Below are positions 44,008 through 53,120 of a stretch of DNA of 64,000 bases, piece after piece. This DNA is from Streptomyces sp. NBC_00178 (GTDB lineage: Bacteria; Actinomycetota; Actinomycetes; Streptomycetales; Streptomycetaceae). Numbering within the stretch: the stretch's first letter is position 1; each line of letters begins with the position of its first letter. Location: positions 1,116,001-1,180,000 of the forward strand of contig NZ_CP108143.1 of NCBI RefSeq assembly GCF_036206005.1. The letters run 5' to 3'. The translations under genes were made by a program, and so were the position numbers. The notes beneath the pieces were generated by a model. It searched no databases. It was not told where the DNA came from and was given only the letters and a program-made list of their open reading frames with translations.

Positions 44008-45048
44008 CTAGGACGGGCCGGGCCGCCCTGAGAACTCACCCTCGGGGCCGGCCGACTGCCGGCTCTCCACCGCCTCCGCACCCGGCAGGCCCGCGCCCGA
44101 CGCGACGGGCCCCGTAGGCGGTTTCGGCGCGGACGACTGGGCGATGAAGGCTCCGATCAGGACCACGGCACCCCCCGCCAACTGCGGCGGGGAGAGGTGC
44201 TCGCCCAGCAGCACCCAGGCGAGCACGGTCGCGATGACCGCCTCCAGGCATGCGACGACCCCCGCCACCTGGGGCGAGAGCAGCCGCACCGACACCACGC
44301 CGGTGACGTAGGCGAGCACCGTCGCGAGCAGGACGATCCAGCCGAGCAGGATCCATGCGGGGACGCCGCGTCCGCCCATGACCGCGTCGCCGCCGAGTAC
44401 CGACCAGTCCATGCCCCACGGCCTGGCGACGGCGGTCAGCACGACGGCCCCCACCAGCAGTCCGTAGGCGATCACCCCGAAGGGGTGCGGAGGTTCGGCA
44501 TCCGGGGTGTCCCCGTGCCCGGCGCCCTGGTCCGACAGGACGAAGTAGCCCACCTGGCAGCAGGCCGCCCCGAGGGCGAGCAGCAGGCCCACCGCGTCGA
44601 ACCGGAGTCCCGACCACACCTCCACGACGCAGGCGAGTCCGCCGACCGCGAGAACCACGCCGACGGCGGCGGCCCTGGTGACGGCACGGCGCTGGACGAA
44701 CCGCACCCAGCCGAGGACGAGGGCGGGAGCCAGGTATTCGACGAGCAGCGCCACCCCGACGGGGATGCGCGAGATCGCCGCGAAGTAGCAGGCCTGGACA
44801 CCGGCGACGGCGAACAGCCCGAAGCCCGCCAGCAGGGCGGGCCGCTCGCGCACCAGATGCCGGTGCCGCCAGGCGACGGGCAGCATGACGAGAGCGGCGC
44901 CCGCCACCCTGAGCCAGACCACGTGCAGCGGGTCGACTCCCGCCTCGATCAGCGGCTTCGCCGCGACCCCCGAACCACCGAATGCGAGCGCCGAGGCCAG
45001 GGCCAGGCCCAGTCCGGCGCTTCTCCCCTGAGACGCGTGCATCGGCAC
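44008..45048 (-). CDS. EamA-family (DMT) transporter
   Basis: 346 aa with ten predicted membrane helices in two EamA repeats (GLALASALAFGGSGVAAKPL start; LSPQVAGVVACLEAVIATVL and LGEHLSPPQLAGGAVVL in the second half). The C-terminal ~35 residues are a hydrophilic Pro/Gly/Ser tail. GTG 45048 or ATG 45042 could be the start. It is a stand-alone gene of the RhtA/YedA-like exporter group with unknown cargo, and is not closely similar to the LysR-linked EamA protein 3 kb away. Confidence 0.87.
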   Translation of the reverse strand: MPMHASQGRSAGLGLALASALAFGGSGVAAKPLIEAGVDPLHVVWLRVAGAALVMLPVAWRHRHLVRERPALLAGFGLFAVAGVQACYFAAISRIPVGVALLVEYLAPALVLGWVRFVQRRAVTRAAAVGVVLAVGGLACVVEVWSGLRFDAVGLLLALGAACCQVGYFVLSDQGAGHGDTPDAEPPHPFGVIAYGLLVGAVVLTAVARPWGMDWSVLGGDAVMGGRGVPAWILLGWIVLLATVLAYVTGVVSVRLLSPQVAGVVACLEAVIATVLAWVLLGEHLSPPQLAGGAVVLIGAFIAQSSAPKPPTGPVASGAGLPGAEAVESRQSAGPEGEFSGRPGPS

Positions 45049-45109
45049 ATCATGGCAGGAGCGGTCAGCAGCGTCACCCCCGATGCACCTGACCTCTGCG
45101 TGTCCATGA

Positions 45110-45655
45110 TCACGATGACATCTCGCCGGCCGCCCGTCCGCTCTCGGCGCGTGCGGCCAGCCGCCCGGCTTCGACCCCGGCCCGTTCCAGCACTTCGACC
45201 GCCCGGCAGTGGGGATCCGCGAGCAACGCGGTCAGCAGATCGAGGCCGTCGGCGTGGGGTCGTCCCCGGCGGGCGGCATCCCGCCCAGCCCGCTCCAGCG
45301 CATCGGCCGCCGGAGCCGACAACCCCTCCCCGCCGGAAGCCCGCACGACCGGAACCGCGCCCGAATCCTCCCGCACCCCCTGCCACCGCAGGCCGTAGCC
45401 GATGCTGCGCTGCACGAGGTATCCGAGCACCCTGGCCAACTGCGGTGCTCCGTCGAACGCGTCCCGCACAGCGATGTCCGACTCGACGAGCGAGTGCAGG
45501 AGATGGGCCGTGTCGACGTGTCGGTCGCCGTCGCGCAGGGCACGCCTGCGCGCGCCGCTCACCACCGCGGCCATGGCGGGGCTCAGCGCCACCTCGGGGC
45601 GCGGAAGATTGGGCGGGATCTGCTCGGGGGTGTCTCGTGTCCGGAACTGCACCAC
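45110..45655 (-). CDS. Clp N-terminal-domain protein
   Basis: 181 aa. Two copies of the Clp_N/double-Clp-repeat helical pattern: RPEVALSPAMAAVVSGARRRAL ... HVDTAHLLHSLVE, and GLSAPAADALERAGRDAARRG ... HADGLDLLTALLAD. No AAA+ ATPase domain follows, so it is a free adaptor-type Clp_N protein, as found in several copies in Streptomyces. It could bind Clp substrates or partners; role inferred only. GTG 45655 has GGTGGAG upstream. Confidence 0.8.
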   Translation of the reverse strand: MVQFRTRDTPEQIPPNLPRPEVALSPAMAAVVSGARRRALRDGDRHVDTAHLLHSLVESDIAVRDAFDGAPQLARVLGYLVQRSIGYGLRWQGVREDSGAVPVVRASGGEGLSAPAADALERAGRDAARRGRPHADGLDLLTALLADPHCRAVEVLERAGVEAGRLAARAESGRAAGEMSS

Positions 45656-45797
45656 TCCACCTCACCACCCACGTGGAGCGAAAACATCCCCGGTACGGTC
45701 CATCCGGCATCCCGCGAAAGGCGGGGGCCGTCCGGGGTTCCTCATCCTTCTGGATGAGATCACGCCATCACGGAGAGCATTTTCCGCCGCCCGGCAC

Positions 45798-45822
45798 AAA
45801 AAGGGCCCCGCGGACGGGGCCC
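45798..45822 (-). terminator. Intrinsic terminator after padR
   Basis: Minus-strand GC stem of 8 bp (45803-45810 with 45815-45822, tetraloop) followed by five U residues (45798-45802). It is one of the few hairpins here with a proper U-tract. It sits 30 nt beyond the PadR stop. Confidence 0.8.
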
Positions 45823-45851
45823 CTCCCGGACGCCAGGCGAAGCCTCACGGC

Positions 45852-46451
45852 TCAGTCCTCGTCGGCGAGGATGAGGTACAGCTTCTTGCGTGCGTCACCG
45901 ATCACCGTCAGGGCCTTCTGCCGCTGGTCGGCGGAGCCCGTCTTCCAGACCTGGCCGAACGCCTCCATCAGACCGAAGCCCGCCTGCCGGATCTCGTTCA
46001 CGCCCTCCCAGTCGACACCGCGACCGGCTTCCTCCCACGGCGCCTCGGGGCCGGACTCGGCCTCCGTACGACCCGCTTCCGTCAGGGTGAACAGCTTCTT
46101 GCCACCCTCGCTCGCGCTGACGATCAGACCCTCGTCCTCCAGCAGCTGGAGCGTGGGGTACACCGAGCCGGGACTGGGCCGCCAGGCCCCTCCGCTGCGC
46201 TCGCCGATCTCCTGGATCATCTCGTAGCCGTGCATCGAGCGGTCCTTGAGCAGCGTCAGGATCGACGCACGTACGTCACCGCGCCTGGCCCTTCCCCGGC
46301 CGCCTCCCCGGCCACGCCCGCCGCCACCGAAGGGTCCACCGCCGAAGGGCGGCCCGAACGGGCCGAAGGCGGGGCGGCCTCCCTCGAACTCTCCCCTGCC
46401 GGCGCCTCGGCGCCCGGGGCCGCATCCGTGTTCGTGTCCATGTGAACGCAT
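45852..46451 (-). CDS. PadR-family transcriptional regulator
   Basis: 199 aa. An unusual N-terminal ~55 residues rich in Gly, His, Arg and Phe (GRGEFEGG, GPFGGG) precede the PadR winged HTH (VRASILTLLKDRSMHGYEM ... SPGSVYPTLQLLEDEGLI, ~60-120) and a helical C-terminal dimerisation part. ATG 46451 follows GGAGAGGAG. The Gly-rich leader is a recurring feature of this actinobacterial PadR subgroup. No target gene is adjacent, so autoregulation through the palindrome at 46515 is the only testable prediction. Confidence 0.88.
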   Translation of the reverse strand: MRSHGHEHGCGPGRRGAGRGEFEGGRPAFGPFGPPFGGGPFGGGGRGRGGGRGRARRGDVRASILTLLKDRSMHGYEMIQEIGERSGGAWRPSPGSVYPTLQLLEDEGLIVSASEGGKKLFTLTEAGRTEAESGPEAPWEEAGRGVDWEGVNEIRQAGFGLMEAFGQVWKTGSADQRQKALTVIGDARKKLYLILADED

Positions 46452-46514
46452 GACTGCGCTCCTCTCCTGTGTCTTGTCACGCGACCCTGTCGTTGATCTG
46501 TCGCGATGCGTCAA

Positions 46515-46524
46515 CGATATATCG
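46515..46524. promoter_or_regulatory. Palindrome upstream of padR
   Basis: CGATATATCG, a perfect AT-rich 10-nt palindrome 63 nt upstream of the PadR start, followed on the plus strand by ACTATCG, a half-site-like word. PadR proteins often bind such ATATC-centred dyads. Binding is inferred. Confidence 0.4.
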
Positions 46525-47198
46525 GAAACTATCGCCTGACAAGGATCCACGCATCGGCCCTCCCCGACCTGCCTCATGAACCCGGCGCTGATCCCACCGA
46601 AGCGGCACCGATCCCACTGCGTCGGGTGACGCGGTCCGCAGACGCGTTACCGCCTCTGACCTGCTCCTTCATGGATCGTCTGCGACACGGGCGACGAGGT
46701 CACGCACACACCTCCCCCTGTTTTCCCCGCAGGCTCGGACGGGGACTGCCGGTGAGGTGCGCCCTCGGATGACCTGTCGTGCCGGTGGAGGGCCTGGGCG
46801 CAGTCACCGGGGTGCGGGATCCGGTCGCCAGGGTCTCGACCACGACCAGCGCCCCCGGATTCACCGGCCCGTGCTGCGGCCGGTTCCACGCGGAACTGCC
46901 GATGAACTACTCGGCCACGGCCCGTACCCGGGGACCCGAGCTTCGGCGGCACCGACGACTGAGCTCTCTCCGCACTCGAGCTGGAGCCCACCGGCCGTCC
47001 CCTCGCCGAGGACGGGATGATCGCCGTTCCGCCGGGTTGAGGGCGCCGCGTGGCGAGCGCTGCGGTCGCCGGACCTCCGCGCGGCGCCGCCATCCGGCAT
47101 CACAGGCCGACGGCATGGGTTGCCGCGTCGCGCGTTCCGTCGAGCGCTGATCCACGTCGCGTCCGGCCGGGCACGGTCGAGCGATAGCGTGCTCCCTC
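46525..47198. other. Intergenic region without a credible gene
   Basis: About 670 nt. Plus-strand frames between 46779 and 47150 show coding-like composition in patches but switch frame with internal stops, and no family is recognisable. It may be a decayed gene. A promoter for the APH-type gene at 47199 should lie at the right end. Confidence 0.4.
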
Positions 47199-47999
47199 AT
47201 GACGGCTGAGGACGAGGCACTGGTCGGCGGCATGGCGAACGCGGGGACGGTCTTCCGCCGGGGGGACGTGGTGGAGCGACCGGCACCGCACAACGCCCGC
47301 GCCCTTCACACCTATCTCCGCGCGTTGCGCGAGCACGGCTTCGACGCGGCGCCGGCCCCTGTCGGCCTCACCGCGAACGGCCGTGAGTGGTTGACCTACC
47401 TCCCCGGCGACGTGGCTCTGCCACCGTTCCCGGACTGGGCGATGACACGTTCCGCCCTCACGTCGGTGGGAAGCCTGCTGCGGCGCCTGCACGAGGCCAG
47501 TGCCGCCGTCGAGATCGACTCCCGAGCCGAGTGGCCTGCGGACCTGGCCGACCCGGAGGGCGGGACGATGGTGTGCCACAACGACGTGTGCCCGGAGAAC
47601 GTCGTCTTCCGCGACGGTCGTGCCGCAGCTCTGATCGACTTCGATCTGGCGGCCCCGGGCCGTGCTGCGTGGGACCTCGCCATGACCGCGCGCTACTGGG
47701 TGCCCATGCTCGATCCCGAGTCCGCGGCCGCGCTCCATCCCGAAGGACTGGATGCGCCCGCACGGCTGCGGATCCTCGTCGACGGCTACGGGCTCCCGGC
47801 GGGGAGCCGCGCCGAGTTGCCCGGCGTCATCGAGCAGGCCACGGACGCCTGCCGGGCCTTCGTCGCCCGCCGTGTGGCCGGCGGAGACCAGGTCTACACC
47901 CGGGCGTTGGCCGAGCGCGGCGGCTGGGAACGCTGGGACCGCATGCAGAACTGGCTGGTGAACCACCGCCAGACGTTCACGGCTGCCCTGCTGAGCTGA
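47199..47999 (+). CDS. Aminoglycoside phosphotransferase-fold kinase
   Basis: 266 aa, APH/choline-kinase superfamily. The catalytic loop is CHNDVCPENVVF (His-Asn-Asp, about residues 126-137) and the Mg-binding DFD-type motif is LIDFDLAAPGR (~147). The DLAMTARYW helix follows. Phosphorylated substrate unknown; aminoglycoside resistance should not be assumed, since most Streptomyces members act on other small molecules. ATG 47199 lacks a strong ribosome-binding site. Confidence 0.85.
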   Translation: MTAEDEALVGGMANAGTVFRRGDVVERPAPHNARALHTYLRALREHGFDAAPAPVGLTANGREWLTYLPGDVALPPFPDWAMTRSALTSVGSLLRRLHEASAAVEIDSRAEWPADLADPEGGTMVCHNDVCPENVVFRDGRAAALIDFDLAAPGRAAWDLAMTARYWVPMLDPESAAALHPEGLDAPARLRILVDGYGLPAGSRAELPGVIEQATDACRAFVARRVAGGDQVYTRALAERGGWERWDRMQNWLVNHRQTFTAALLS

Positions 48000-48238
48000 C
48001 CGCCCCGGACGTTCGGTACCAGAGGGTCCTGGAGCATCGCCCCGCGTCGGCGGTACACGTTCCGACGACAATGCACGGTCCACGTCCGGCGCGAAGGCCT
48101 GTCGCGTCCTTGGACAGGGCCTGAACACAGCAGCGGTCGTCGTGGCGATCCGCGGGGCAACAGTCATCACACAGGGCAGGCCGCACATCCCCGATTGGCC
48201 TTGGACCGTCCAGAGGCGTCACGCCTACCGTCGACGGC

Positions 48239-49060
48239 ATGAAGATCCGCATCGTCGACGCCTTCACCGACCGCCCCTTCGCCGGGAATCCCGCTGGGGT
48301 CCTCCTCCTCGAAGCGGGCCCGTTCCCGGAATCGGCCCGCCTGCAGCTGATCGCCTCGGAACTCAACCTCTCGGAGACCGCCTTCGCGCACCCGCTGCCG
48401 CCCGGCGGTGACGCCGACTGGGCGCTGCGCTGGTTCACCCCGGCCACCGAGGTGGACCTGTGCGGACACGCCACCCTGGCCACGGCCCACGTCCTGCACA
48501 CCACGGGCACCGCGAGCGGCACCGTGCGGTTCGCCAGCCGCGCCGGGGTCCTTCGTACCGTCGCGCGCGATGACGGCTCCCTCACGCTGGACTTCCCCAC
48601 GGCGCCCCTGACACCGGTCCCCGCTCCCCCCGGACTCGTGGAAGCGCTCGGCGCGTCTCCCGTCTCCGTTCACGACACGGGGGAACACGTCGGTGATCTC
48701 CTGGTGGAGCTGGCCGACGAGGCCGCCGTACGCGCCCTGCGTCCGGACTTCGCCTCACTGGCCGCGTGTTCCCGCCGCGGTGTCATCGCCACCGCCGCGG
48801 CCGGCGACCCGGCTGGCGGGTACGACTTCGTGTCGCGCGGCTTCTTCCCCCGGGTCGGTATCGACGAGGACCCGGTGACCGGCAGCGCGCACACCGCCCT
48901 GGCCCCCTTCTGGTCGGCCAGGTTCGGCCGGGACGACCTCACCGGACTGCAGGCGTCGGCCCGCTCGGGCCTGGTCCGCACCTCGCTGCGGGGGACGCGC
49001 ACCCTGCTGACCGGCAGCGCGGTGACGGTCGTCGACGGCGATCTGCTGACCTCGCTCTGA
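48239..49060 (+). CDS. PhzF-family isomerase-like protein
   Basis: 273 aa, diaminopimelate-epimerase fold. Starts MKIRIVDAFTDRPFAGNPAG, the PhzF signature, with the catalytic Glu46 in LNLSETAFA. WFTPATEVDLCGHATLA and the mirrored FFPRVGIDEDPVTGSAHTAL complete the two half-domains. No phenazine genes are nearby, so this is a stand-alone PhzF-like enzyme of unknown substrate. The ATG is directly preceded by the short 240-nt intergenic spacer, which holds no other gene. Confidence 0.9.
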   Translation: MKIRIVDAFTDRPFAGNPAGVLLLEAGPFPESARLQLIASELNLSETAFAHPLPPGGDADWALRWFTPATEVDLCGHATLATAHVLHTTGTASGTVRFASRAGVLRTVARDDGSLTLDFPTAPLTPVPAPPGLVEALGASPVSVHDTGEHVGDLLVELADEAAVRALRPDFASLAACSRRGVIATAAAGDPAGGYDFVSRGFFPRVGIDEDPVTGSAHTALAPFWSARFGRDDLTGLQASARSGLVRTSLRGTRTLLTGSAVTVVDGDLLTSL

Positions 49061-49093
49061 GCACGCCGGAGCTGGGCCGGGCCGGGCCGTGTG

Positions 49094-49873
49094 TCAGGGG
49101 GTGGGCAGCCAGCCCACCTTCCCGGCGAGGAGGGCGTATCCGACGAACGCCCCGATATCGAGCAGCGCGTGCGCGACGACCAGCGGCCCGACCCGGCCCC
49201 AGCGCCGGTACAGCAGCACGAAGACCACGCCCATGACCACGTTGCCGATGAACCCGCCGATCCCCTGGTAGAGGTGGTAGGAGCCGCGGAGCACGGAGCT
49301 CGCCACCAGCGCGGCCGTCGGCGTCCATCCCAGTTGACCGAGCCGGCGCAGGAGGTAGCCGACGACGATGACTTCCTCGACGAGCGAGTTCTGCACGGCG
49401 GAGAGGATCAGGACGGGGAACTTCCACCAGACCTCGGGCAGCGACTCCGGCACGACCGTCAGGTTGAACCCCCCGGCGCGGGCCGCCAGGTAGAACGCCA
49501 GCCCGGCACTGCCGATCGCGGCCGCGACGAGGGTGCCCCGGCCGAGATCCTGCCCGGGCCGGGTACGGTCCAGCCCGAGGGTCCGCAGACCGGCCCCCTC
49601 GCGCAGGAGCAGGTGGGCCACCAGGGCGACCGGCACCAGCGCGGTCGCGATGCCGAACAGCTGCCAGGCGAGGTCGAGCCAGGGGCGACCGGGGGCGTAC
49701 GACCCGTTCAGCGTCGCCGCCTGGTCCTTGAGGCCCCCGGGTTTCGTCAGCGAGCCGACGAAGCTGATCAGGGCGGAGACGCCGCTGGCCCCGAGCGAGA
49801 GAGCCAGCACGAGCAGGGTCTCCGACCTCAGGATCCGCGGGGACGCCTCCTCCCGGGGAATGGTTGCAGTCAC
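49094..49873 (-). CDS. CPBP-family intramembrane protease
   Basis: 259 aa, about seven membrane helices. Conserved motifs: EEVIVVGYLLRRL (Glu-Glu, about 165), SSVLRGSYHLYQG (His, ~195) and HALLDIGAF (~236), matching the CPBP/Abi metalloprotease core (EExxxR, FxxxH, HxxxN/D). The second motif carries SYHLY. Substrates of such proteins in Streptomyces are mostly unknown; relatives process prenylated peptides or protect against bacteriocins. GTG 49873 is the upstream start, with a weak ribosome-binding site. Confidence 0.88.
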   Translation of the reverse strand: MTATIPREEASPRILRSETLLVLALSLGASGVSALISFVGSLTKPGGLKDQAATLNGSYAPGRPWLDLAWQLFGIATALVPVALVAHLLLREGAGLRTLGLDRTRPGQDLGRGTLVAAAIGSAGLAFYLAARAGGFNLTVVPESLPEVWWKFPVLILSAVQNSLVEEVIVVGYLLRRLGQLGWTPTAALVASSVLRGSYHLYQGIGGFIGNVVMGVVFVLLYRRWGRVGPLVVAHALLDIGAFVGYALLAGKVGWLPTP

Positions 49874-49964
49874 GCGACCCGCCTTACCTGTACGCCTGCC
49901 GTCGGTTGTGCGTCCTAGCTTGCCCGACGGGACGGCGGTGGCGGGACACCGGGCGGCCGGATGC

Positions 49965-51470
49965 TCAGGGGGCGGGGAAGCCGACCGGCCAGGTGTGGAC
50001 CGGCTCGCCGACCTGCATCAGCTCGCCGTAGCGCCGGGTTGTGGCCGCGAGCGCGCCCTCCCTCTCCAGTCCGGCCTCCAGGGCGCGGTGATAGGTGTCG
50101 ACCTGCCAGGAGGCACCGTTCACCCGGAGCCGGCACCGCTCCTCGATCACGCCCAGGTAGCGGTCCCGGTCGGAGGGCTCGATGTTCCATGCGTCGAGCC
50201 CGGCGGCGGCGAGGGGCAGCAGTTCGTCGCGTACGAGCTTGACGGCGGGGACCTTCGCCACGCCTCCCGAACGGCCCGGGCGCGGCCACAGCAGTTCGGC
50301 GTCGATGCCGTGGCGGCAGGCGGCATCGAAGTTCTCCTCGGCCGCCTCGAAGGACAGCCTGGTCCAGACCGGCCGGGACTCGTCGGCGAGCGCGCGCACG
50401 AGGCCGTAGTAGAACGCGGCGTTGGCGATGACGTCGGTGACGGTCGGTCCCGCGGGCAGGACCCGGTTCTCCACCCTCAGGTGCGGGACGCCGTCGGCCA
50501 TTCCGTACACCGGCCGGTTCCATCGGTAGACCGTGCCGTTGTGGAGGACGAGTTCGCCCAGGGCGGGCACTCCGCCCTCGTCGAGCACCCGCAGCGGCTC
50601 CTCCTCCTCGCAGATCGGCAGGAGCGGCGGGTAGTAGCGCACGTTCTCCTCGAAGAGTTCGTACGCCGAGTCGATCCAGCGCTCCCCGAACCAGGTGCGG
50701 GGCCGCACCCCCTGGTTCCTCAGTTCGGGCGGGCGCACGTCCGTGGCCTGCTGGAACAGCGGCGGCCTCGACTCGCGCCACAGCTCCTTGCCGAAGAGGA
50801 AGGGCGAGTTGGCGCCGAGCGCGATCTGCACGGACGCGATGGCCTGGGCGGCGTTCCAGACGTCGGAGAAGCGGTCCGGTGTCACCTGCAGATGCAACTG
50901 CACCGATGTGCAGGCCGATTCGGGGGCGATGGACGCGGAGGTGGAGACCAGCCGTTCGACGCCTTCGATATCGAGGACGAAATCCTCTCCGCGGGCCGCC
51001 GCCATTTGATCGTTGAGGAGTGTGTAGCGATCGACGTCCGAGAGGTTCGCCGACACCACGTCGTCACGTCCCAGCGTGGGCAGGATGCCGATCATCACGA
51101 TGCCCGCGTCGACCTCGGCCGCCTTGCGATGGGCATAGGCGAGTCCGGTGCGCAACTCCTCTGCGAGCTGATCGAATACCCGGCCGCTCAACCGGTGCGG
51201 AAGAATGTTCACTTCCAGATTGAACATCCCCAGTTCCGTCTGGAAATCCCGGCTGGCGATGCGCTGGAGCACCTCAGCATTCCGCATCCTCGGCATGCCG
51301 TCGGAACCCGCGAGATTCAGCTCGATCTCCAGCCCCATGAGATTCCGGGGCCTGTCGAACCTCTGCTCCGACAGGAGCCTCTCCAGCCCGCTCAGGCACT
51401 GGACGAGCTTCTCGCGGTACGCCTGCCGATCGGACGGGGCGAAGGCGCCCGCCACGATCTTCTCGCCCAT
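49965..51470 (-). CDS. Glutamate-cysteine ligase-family (GCS2) protein
   Basis: 501 aa of the GCS2/carboxylate-amine ligase group. Visible ATP-grasp-like features: GLEIELNLAGSDGMPRMRNAE (Glu pair, ~45-65), FNLEVNILPH (~85) and SVQLHLQVTPDRFSDVWN (~195-212). Streptomyces makes mycothiol rather than glutathione, so the product is probably a gamma-glutamyl or other amide; EgtA (ergothioneine) is one alternative to exclude, and lack of neighbouring egt genes argues against it. ATG 51470 has GGAGGG upstream. The whole N-terminus of the longer frame is non-homologous. Confidence 0.8.
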   Translation of the reverse strand: MGEKIVAGAFAPSDRQAYREKLVQCLSGLERLLSEQRFDRPRNLMGLEIELNLAGSDGMPRMRNAEVLQRIASRDFQTELGMFNLEVNILPHRLSGRVFDQLAEELRTGLAYAHRKAAEVDAGIVMIGILPTLGRDDVVSANLSDVDRYTLLNDQMAAARGEDFVLDIEGVERLVSTSASIAPESACTSVQLHLQVTPDRFSDVWNAAQAIASVQIALGANSPFLFGKELWRESRPPLFQQATDVRPPELRNQGVRPRTWFGERWIDSAYELFEENVRYYPPLLPICEEEEPLRVLDEGGVPALGELVLHNGTVYRWNRPVYGMADGVPHLRVENRVLPAGPTVTDVIANAAFYYGLVRALADESRPVWTRLSFEAAEENFDAACRHGIDAELLWPRPGRSGGVAKVPAVKLVRDELLPLAAAGLDAWNIEPSDRDRYLGVIEERCRLRVNGASWQVDTYHRALEAGLEREGALAATTRRYGELMQVGEPVHTWPVGFPAP

Positions 51471-51962
51471 CGAAGGGTCCCTCCTCGAGTGGGCGGCCCA
51501 CGGCACAGGCCGCTCGTATCAGGATCGATAATGCCCCGCCCAGATGATCCGTAACGCCCCCGCGGCCCGCGGACTCCCAGTAGTGTGTCGACTGAGACCG
51601 GAGGCACATTCCGTCGGCATGCGGCATATGCAGGGTGCGGTGTGCGCCGCGGGTGGAAACACCGATGGGTTTCAGCCTACCGCCGTGGAGGGAAAATACC
51701 TGGCGGCAGACGTCCGGAGCGGACCGAATCCACAGGAACTCCGCAATTCAAAGGCTCGAATCCGCCTTGCGCGCAATACGCGGGAAGGCTAGCCGAAACA
51801 TCGTGTGAACATTTGTCGTATAAACTCTGCGAACGAGGCAGAGAGTTGACGCATCGGCCAGTCCGCCCGTCACCGGCCTTCCTCTGGCCCCGTTGCACGC
51901 CGACAGCGCCGTCTGCACCCGCCCACGCTCCACCGTGTCTCCGAAGTGAGAGGCGACCCACT
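51471..51962. other. Intergenic region with AT-rich promoter-like part
   Basis: A 490-nt spacer between divergent genes. The right half (about 51780-51850) drops in GC and carries words such as TTGTCGTATAAAC. An 82-codon plus-strand frame ending at 51792 exists but has weak codon bias and no homology I can name, so it is left uncalled. Likely holds promoters for both flanking genes. Confidence 0.4.
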
Positions 51963-52559
51963 ATGCCGCTGCATGTTTCACCGGCTCCCGCGCCCGCACT
52001 GCGCAGCGTTCTCGCGGCCCTCGGTTCTCCCACCGCCGTCCGCGAGGCCCATACGCCCGCTCTCCGGTCCGTCCAGGGATCGCTGAGCCCCGAACTCCCG
52101 CTCCCCGTACACGTGCTGGACCGGATCGCGCCGCACGAAGCGGCGCCCCTCACCCGCCTCGCGGGCTGGCGGTTCCTGATCCGGGGCAAGGAACGCGCCG
52201 TCGCCGCCGCGGACACCATGCTGACCGCCGACGGCTGGACCTTCTCCCACTTCTTCGAGGGCCCGTACATCGTCTCCACCGAAATCGCCGTACGTCAGGC
52301 GGAGTCGTCGACGACGCACTACCAGCCGCGCCTGCTCTCGATCCCCGAGCTGTACATGCTCACGCTGTGGCTGCACCGCGACACCGAGGACGACGCCGGC
52401 TCCGGAGCACTCGCGCCGAACGACCTGCTGGTGCCCCTGGCTCCCGCGCCTCCCGGCATCACGCCCCACCGTCCGCACCGGGTCGCCGACCTCCTGCCGG
52501 TCATGACCCTGCGGGTCACCCCGGCTCCGCTGCCCGGTCTCCTCGGCACGCCTGCCTGA
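51963..52559 (+). CDS. Conserved hypothetical protein
   Basis: 198 aa. The middle, LAGWRFLIRGKERAVAAADTM then FEGPYIVSTEIAVRQAE, and YQPRLLSIPELYMLTLWLHRD look like a folded globular core with no known catalytic motif. ATG 51963 is inferred from where homology-like sequence begins; GAGAGG lies 10 nt upstream. Two hairpins follow (52573-52632). I have no function for it. Confidence 0.65.
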   Translation: MPLHVSPAPAPALRSVLAALGSPTAVREAHTPALRSVQGSLSPELPLPVHVLDRIAPHEAAPLTRLAGWRFLIRGKERAVAAADTMLTADGWTFSHFFEGPYIVSTEIAVRQAESSTTHYQPRLLSIPELYMLTLWLHRDTEDDAGSGALAPNDLLVPLAPAPPGITPHRPHRVADLLPVMTLRVTPAPLPGLLGTPA

Positions 52560-52572
52560 TCCTCGTCGTCAC

Positions 52573-52632
52573 GCCCCCGCCGGCCGTTAGGCGGGGGCAC
52601 ACGTGTACCCGGCCGGACTAGTCCGGCCGGGT
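52573..52632. terminator. Tandem hairpins including a 26-nt perfect palindrome
   Basis: First stem 52573-52580 with 52591-52598 (8 bp, 10-nt loop). Second is a fully palindromic 26-nt sequence at 52607-52632 (ACCCGGCCGGAC twice-folded around TA). Probably a strong terminator for the gene ending at 52559. The second could also act in the opposite direction. Confidence 0.65.
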
Positions 52633-52843
52633 CACCCCGAACCATCCGAACGGACAGTGCAGTTGGATTGAACCGTCCGGCCGGGTGATGCGTCATGGGA
52701 GGAGAACAGCAGCTGCCGCGAAATCCCTGCGGATCGACGCCCGTAGGGCAACACTGGGAACGGACCGACTTGATACGGGGACGGCCATGAACACCTCGTC
52801 CAGCCGCAGGACACTCGAATCGACGCAGCGAAAGAACCCCGCC

Positions 52844-53050
52844 ATGTGCCAGCACCAGCCACCCTGCCCGACCGCCGACTCCAACGACCGGGAGGCCGCA
52901 CGCCTGATGGCCCACCACCCGGAACAGGGCTGGAGCCTGCTGTGCAACGGCGTCCTGCTCTTCGAGGACACCGGCGAGCTGCTCCCGGACGGCCAGATCA
53001 TCGCACCCCACCGGCCGCTGAAGAGCGGTCAGGTGATGAAGGCCGCCTGA
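52844..53050 (+). CDS. DUF5999 family small protein
   Basis: 68 aa, a Streptomyces-typical protein: MCQHQPPCPTAD start, then HHPEQGWSLLCNGVLLFEDTG and a basic C-terminus. The CQHQPPC pair of cysteines with His suggests a metal or zinc site, but this is inference. Upstream in-frame ATGs at 52685 and 52787 are possible starts; the family start at 52844 is preferred. It is convergent with gcvP. Confidence 0.85.
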   Translation: MCQHQPPCPTADSNDREAARLMAHHPEQGWSLLCNGVLLFEDTGELLPDGQIIAPHRPLKSGQVMKAA

Positions 53051-53120
53051 CCGCGGCCGGGGAAACACGGGGGCCGGCCCGGAGAGGACTCCGAACCGGC
53101 CCCGACGCGCGTCCGCGCGC

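Noticed and set aside
46779..47150. Possible plus-strand gene or pseudogene
   Set aside because: Composition is patchy and frames are interrupted. No similarity I could name, so left as intergenic.
51544..51792. 82-codon plus-strand frame before the hypothetical gene
   Set aside because: Weak codon bias and mixed composition. It overlaps a promoter-like region.
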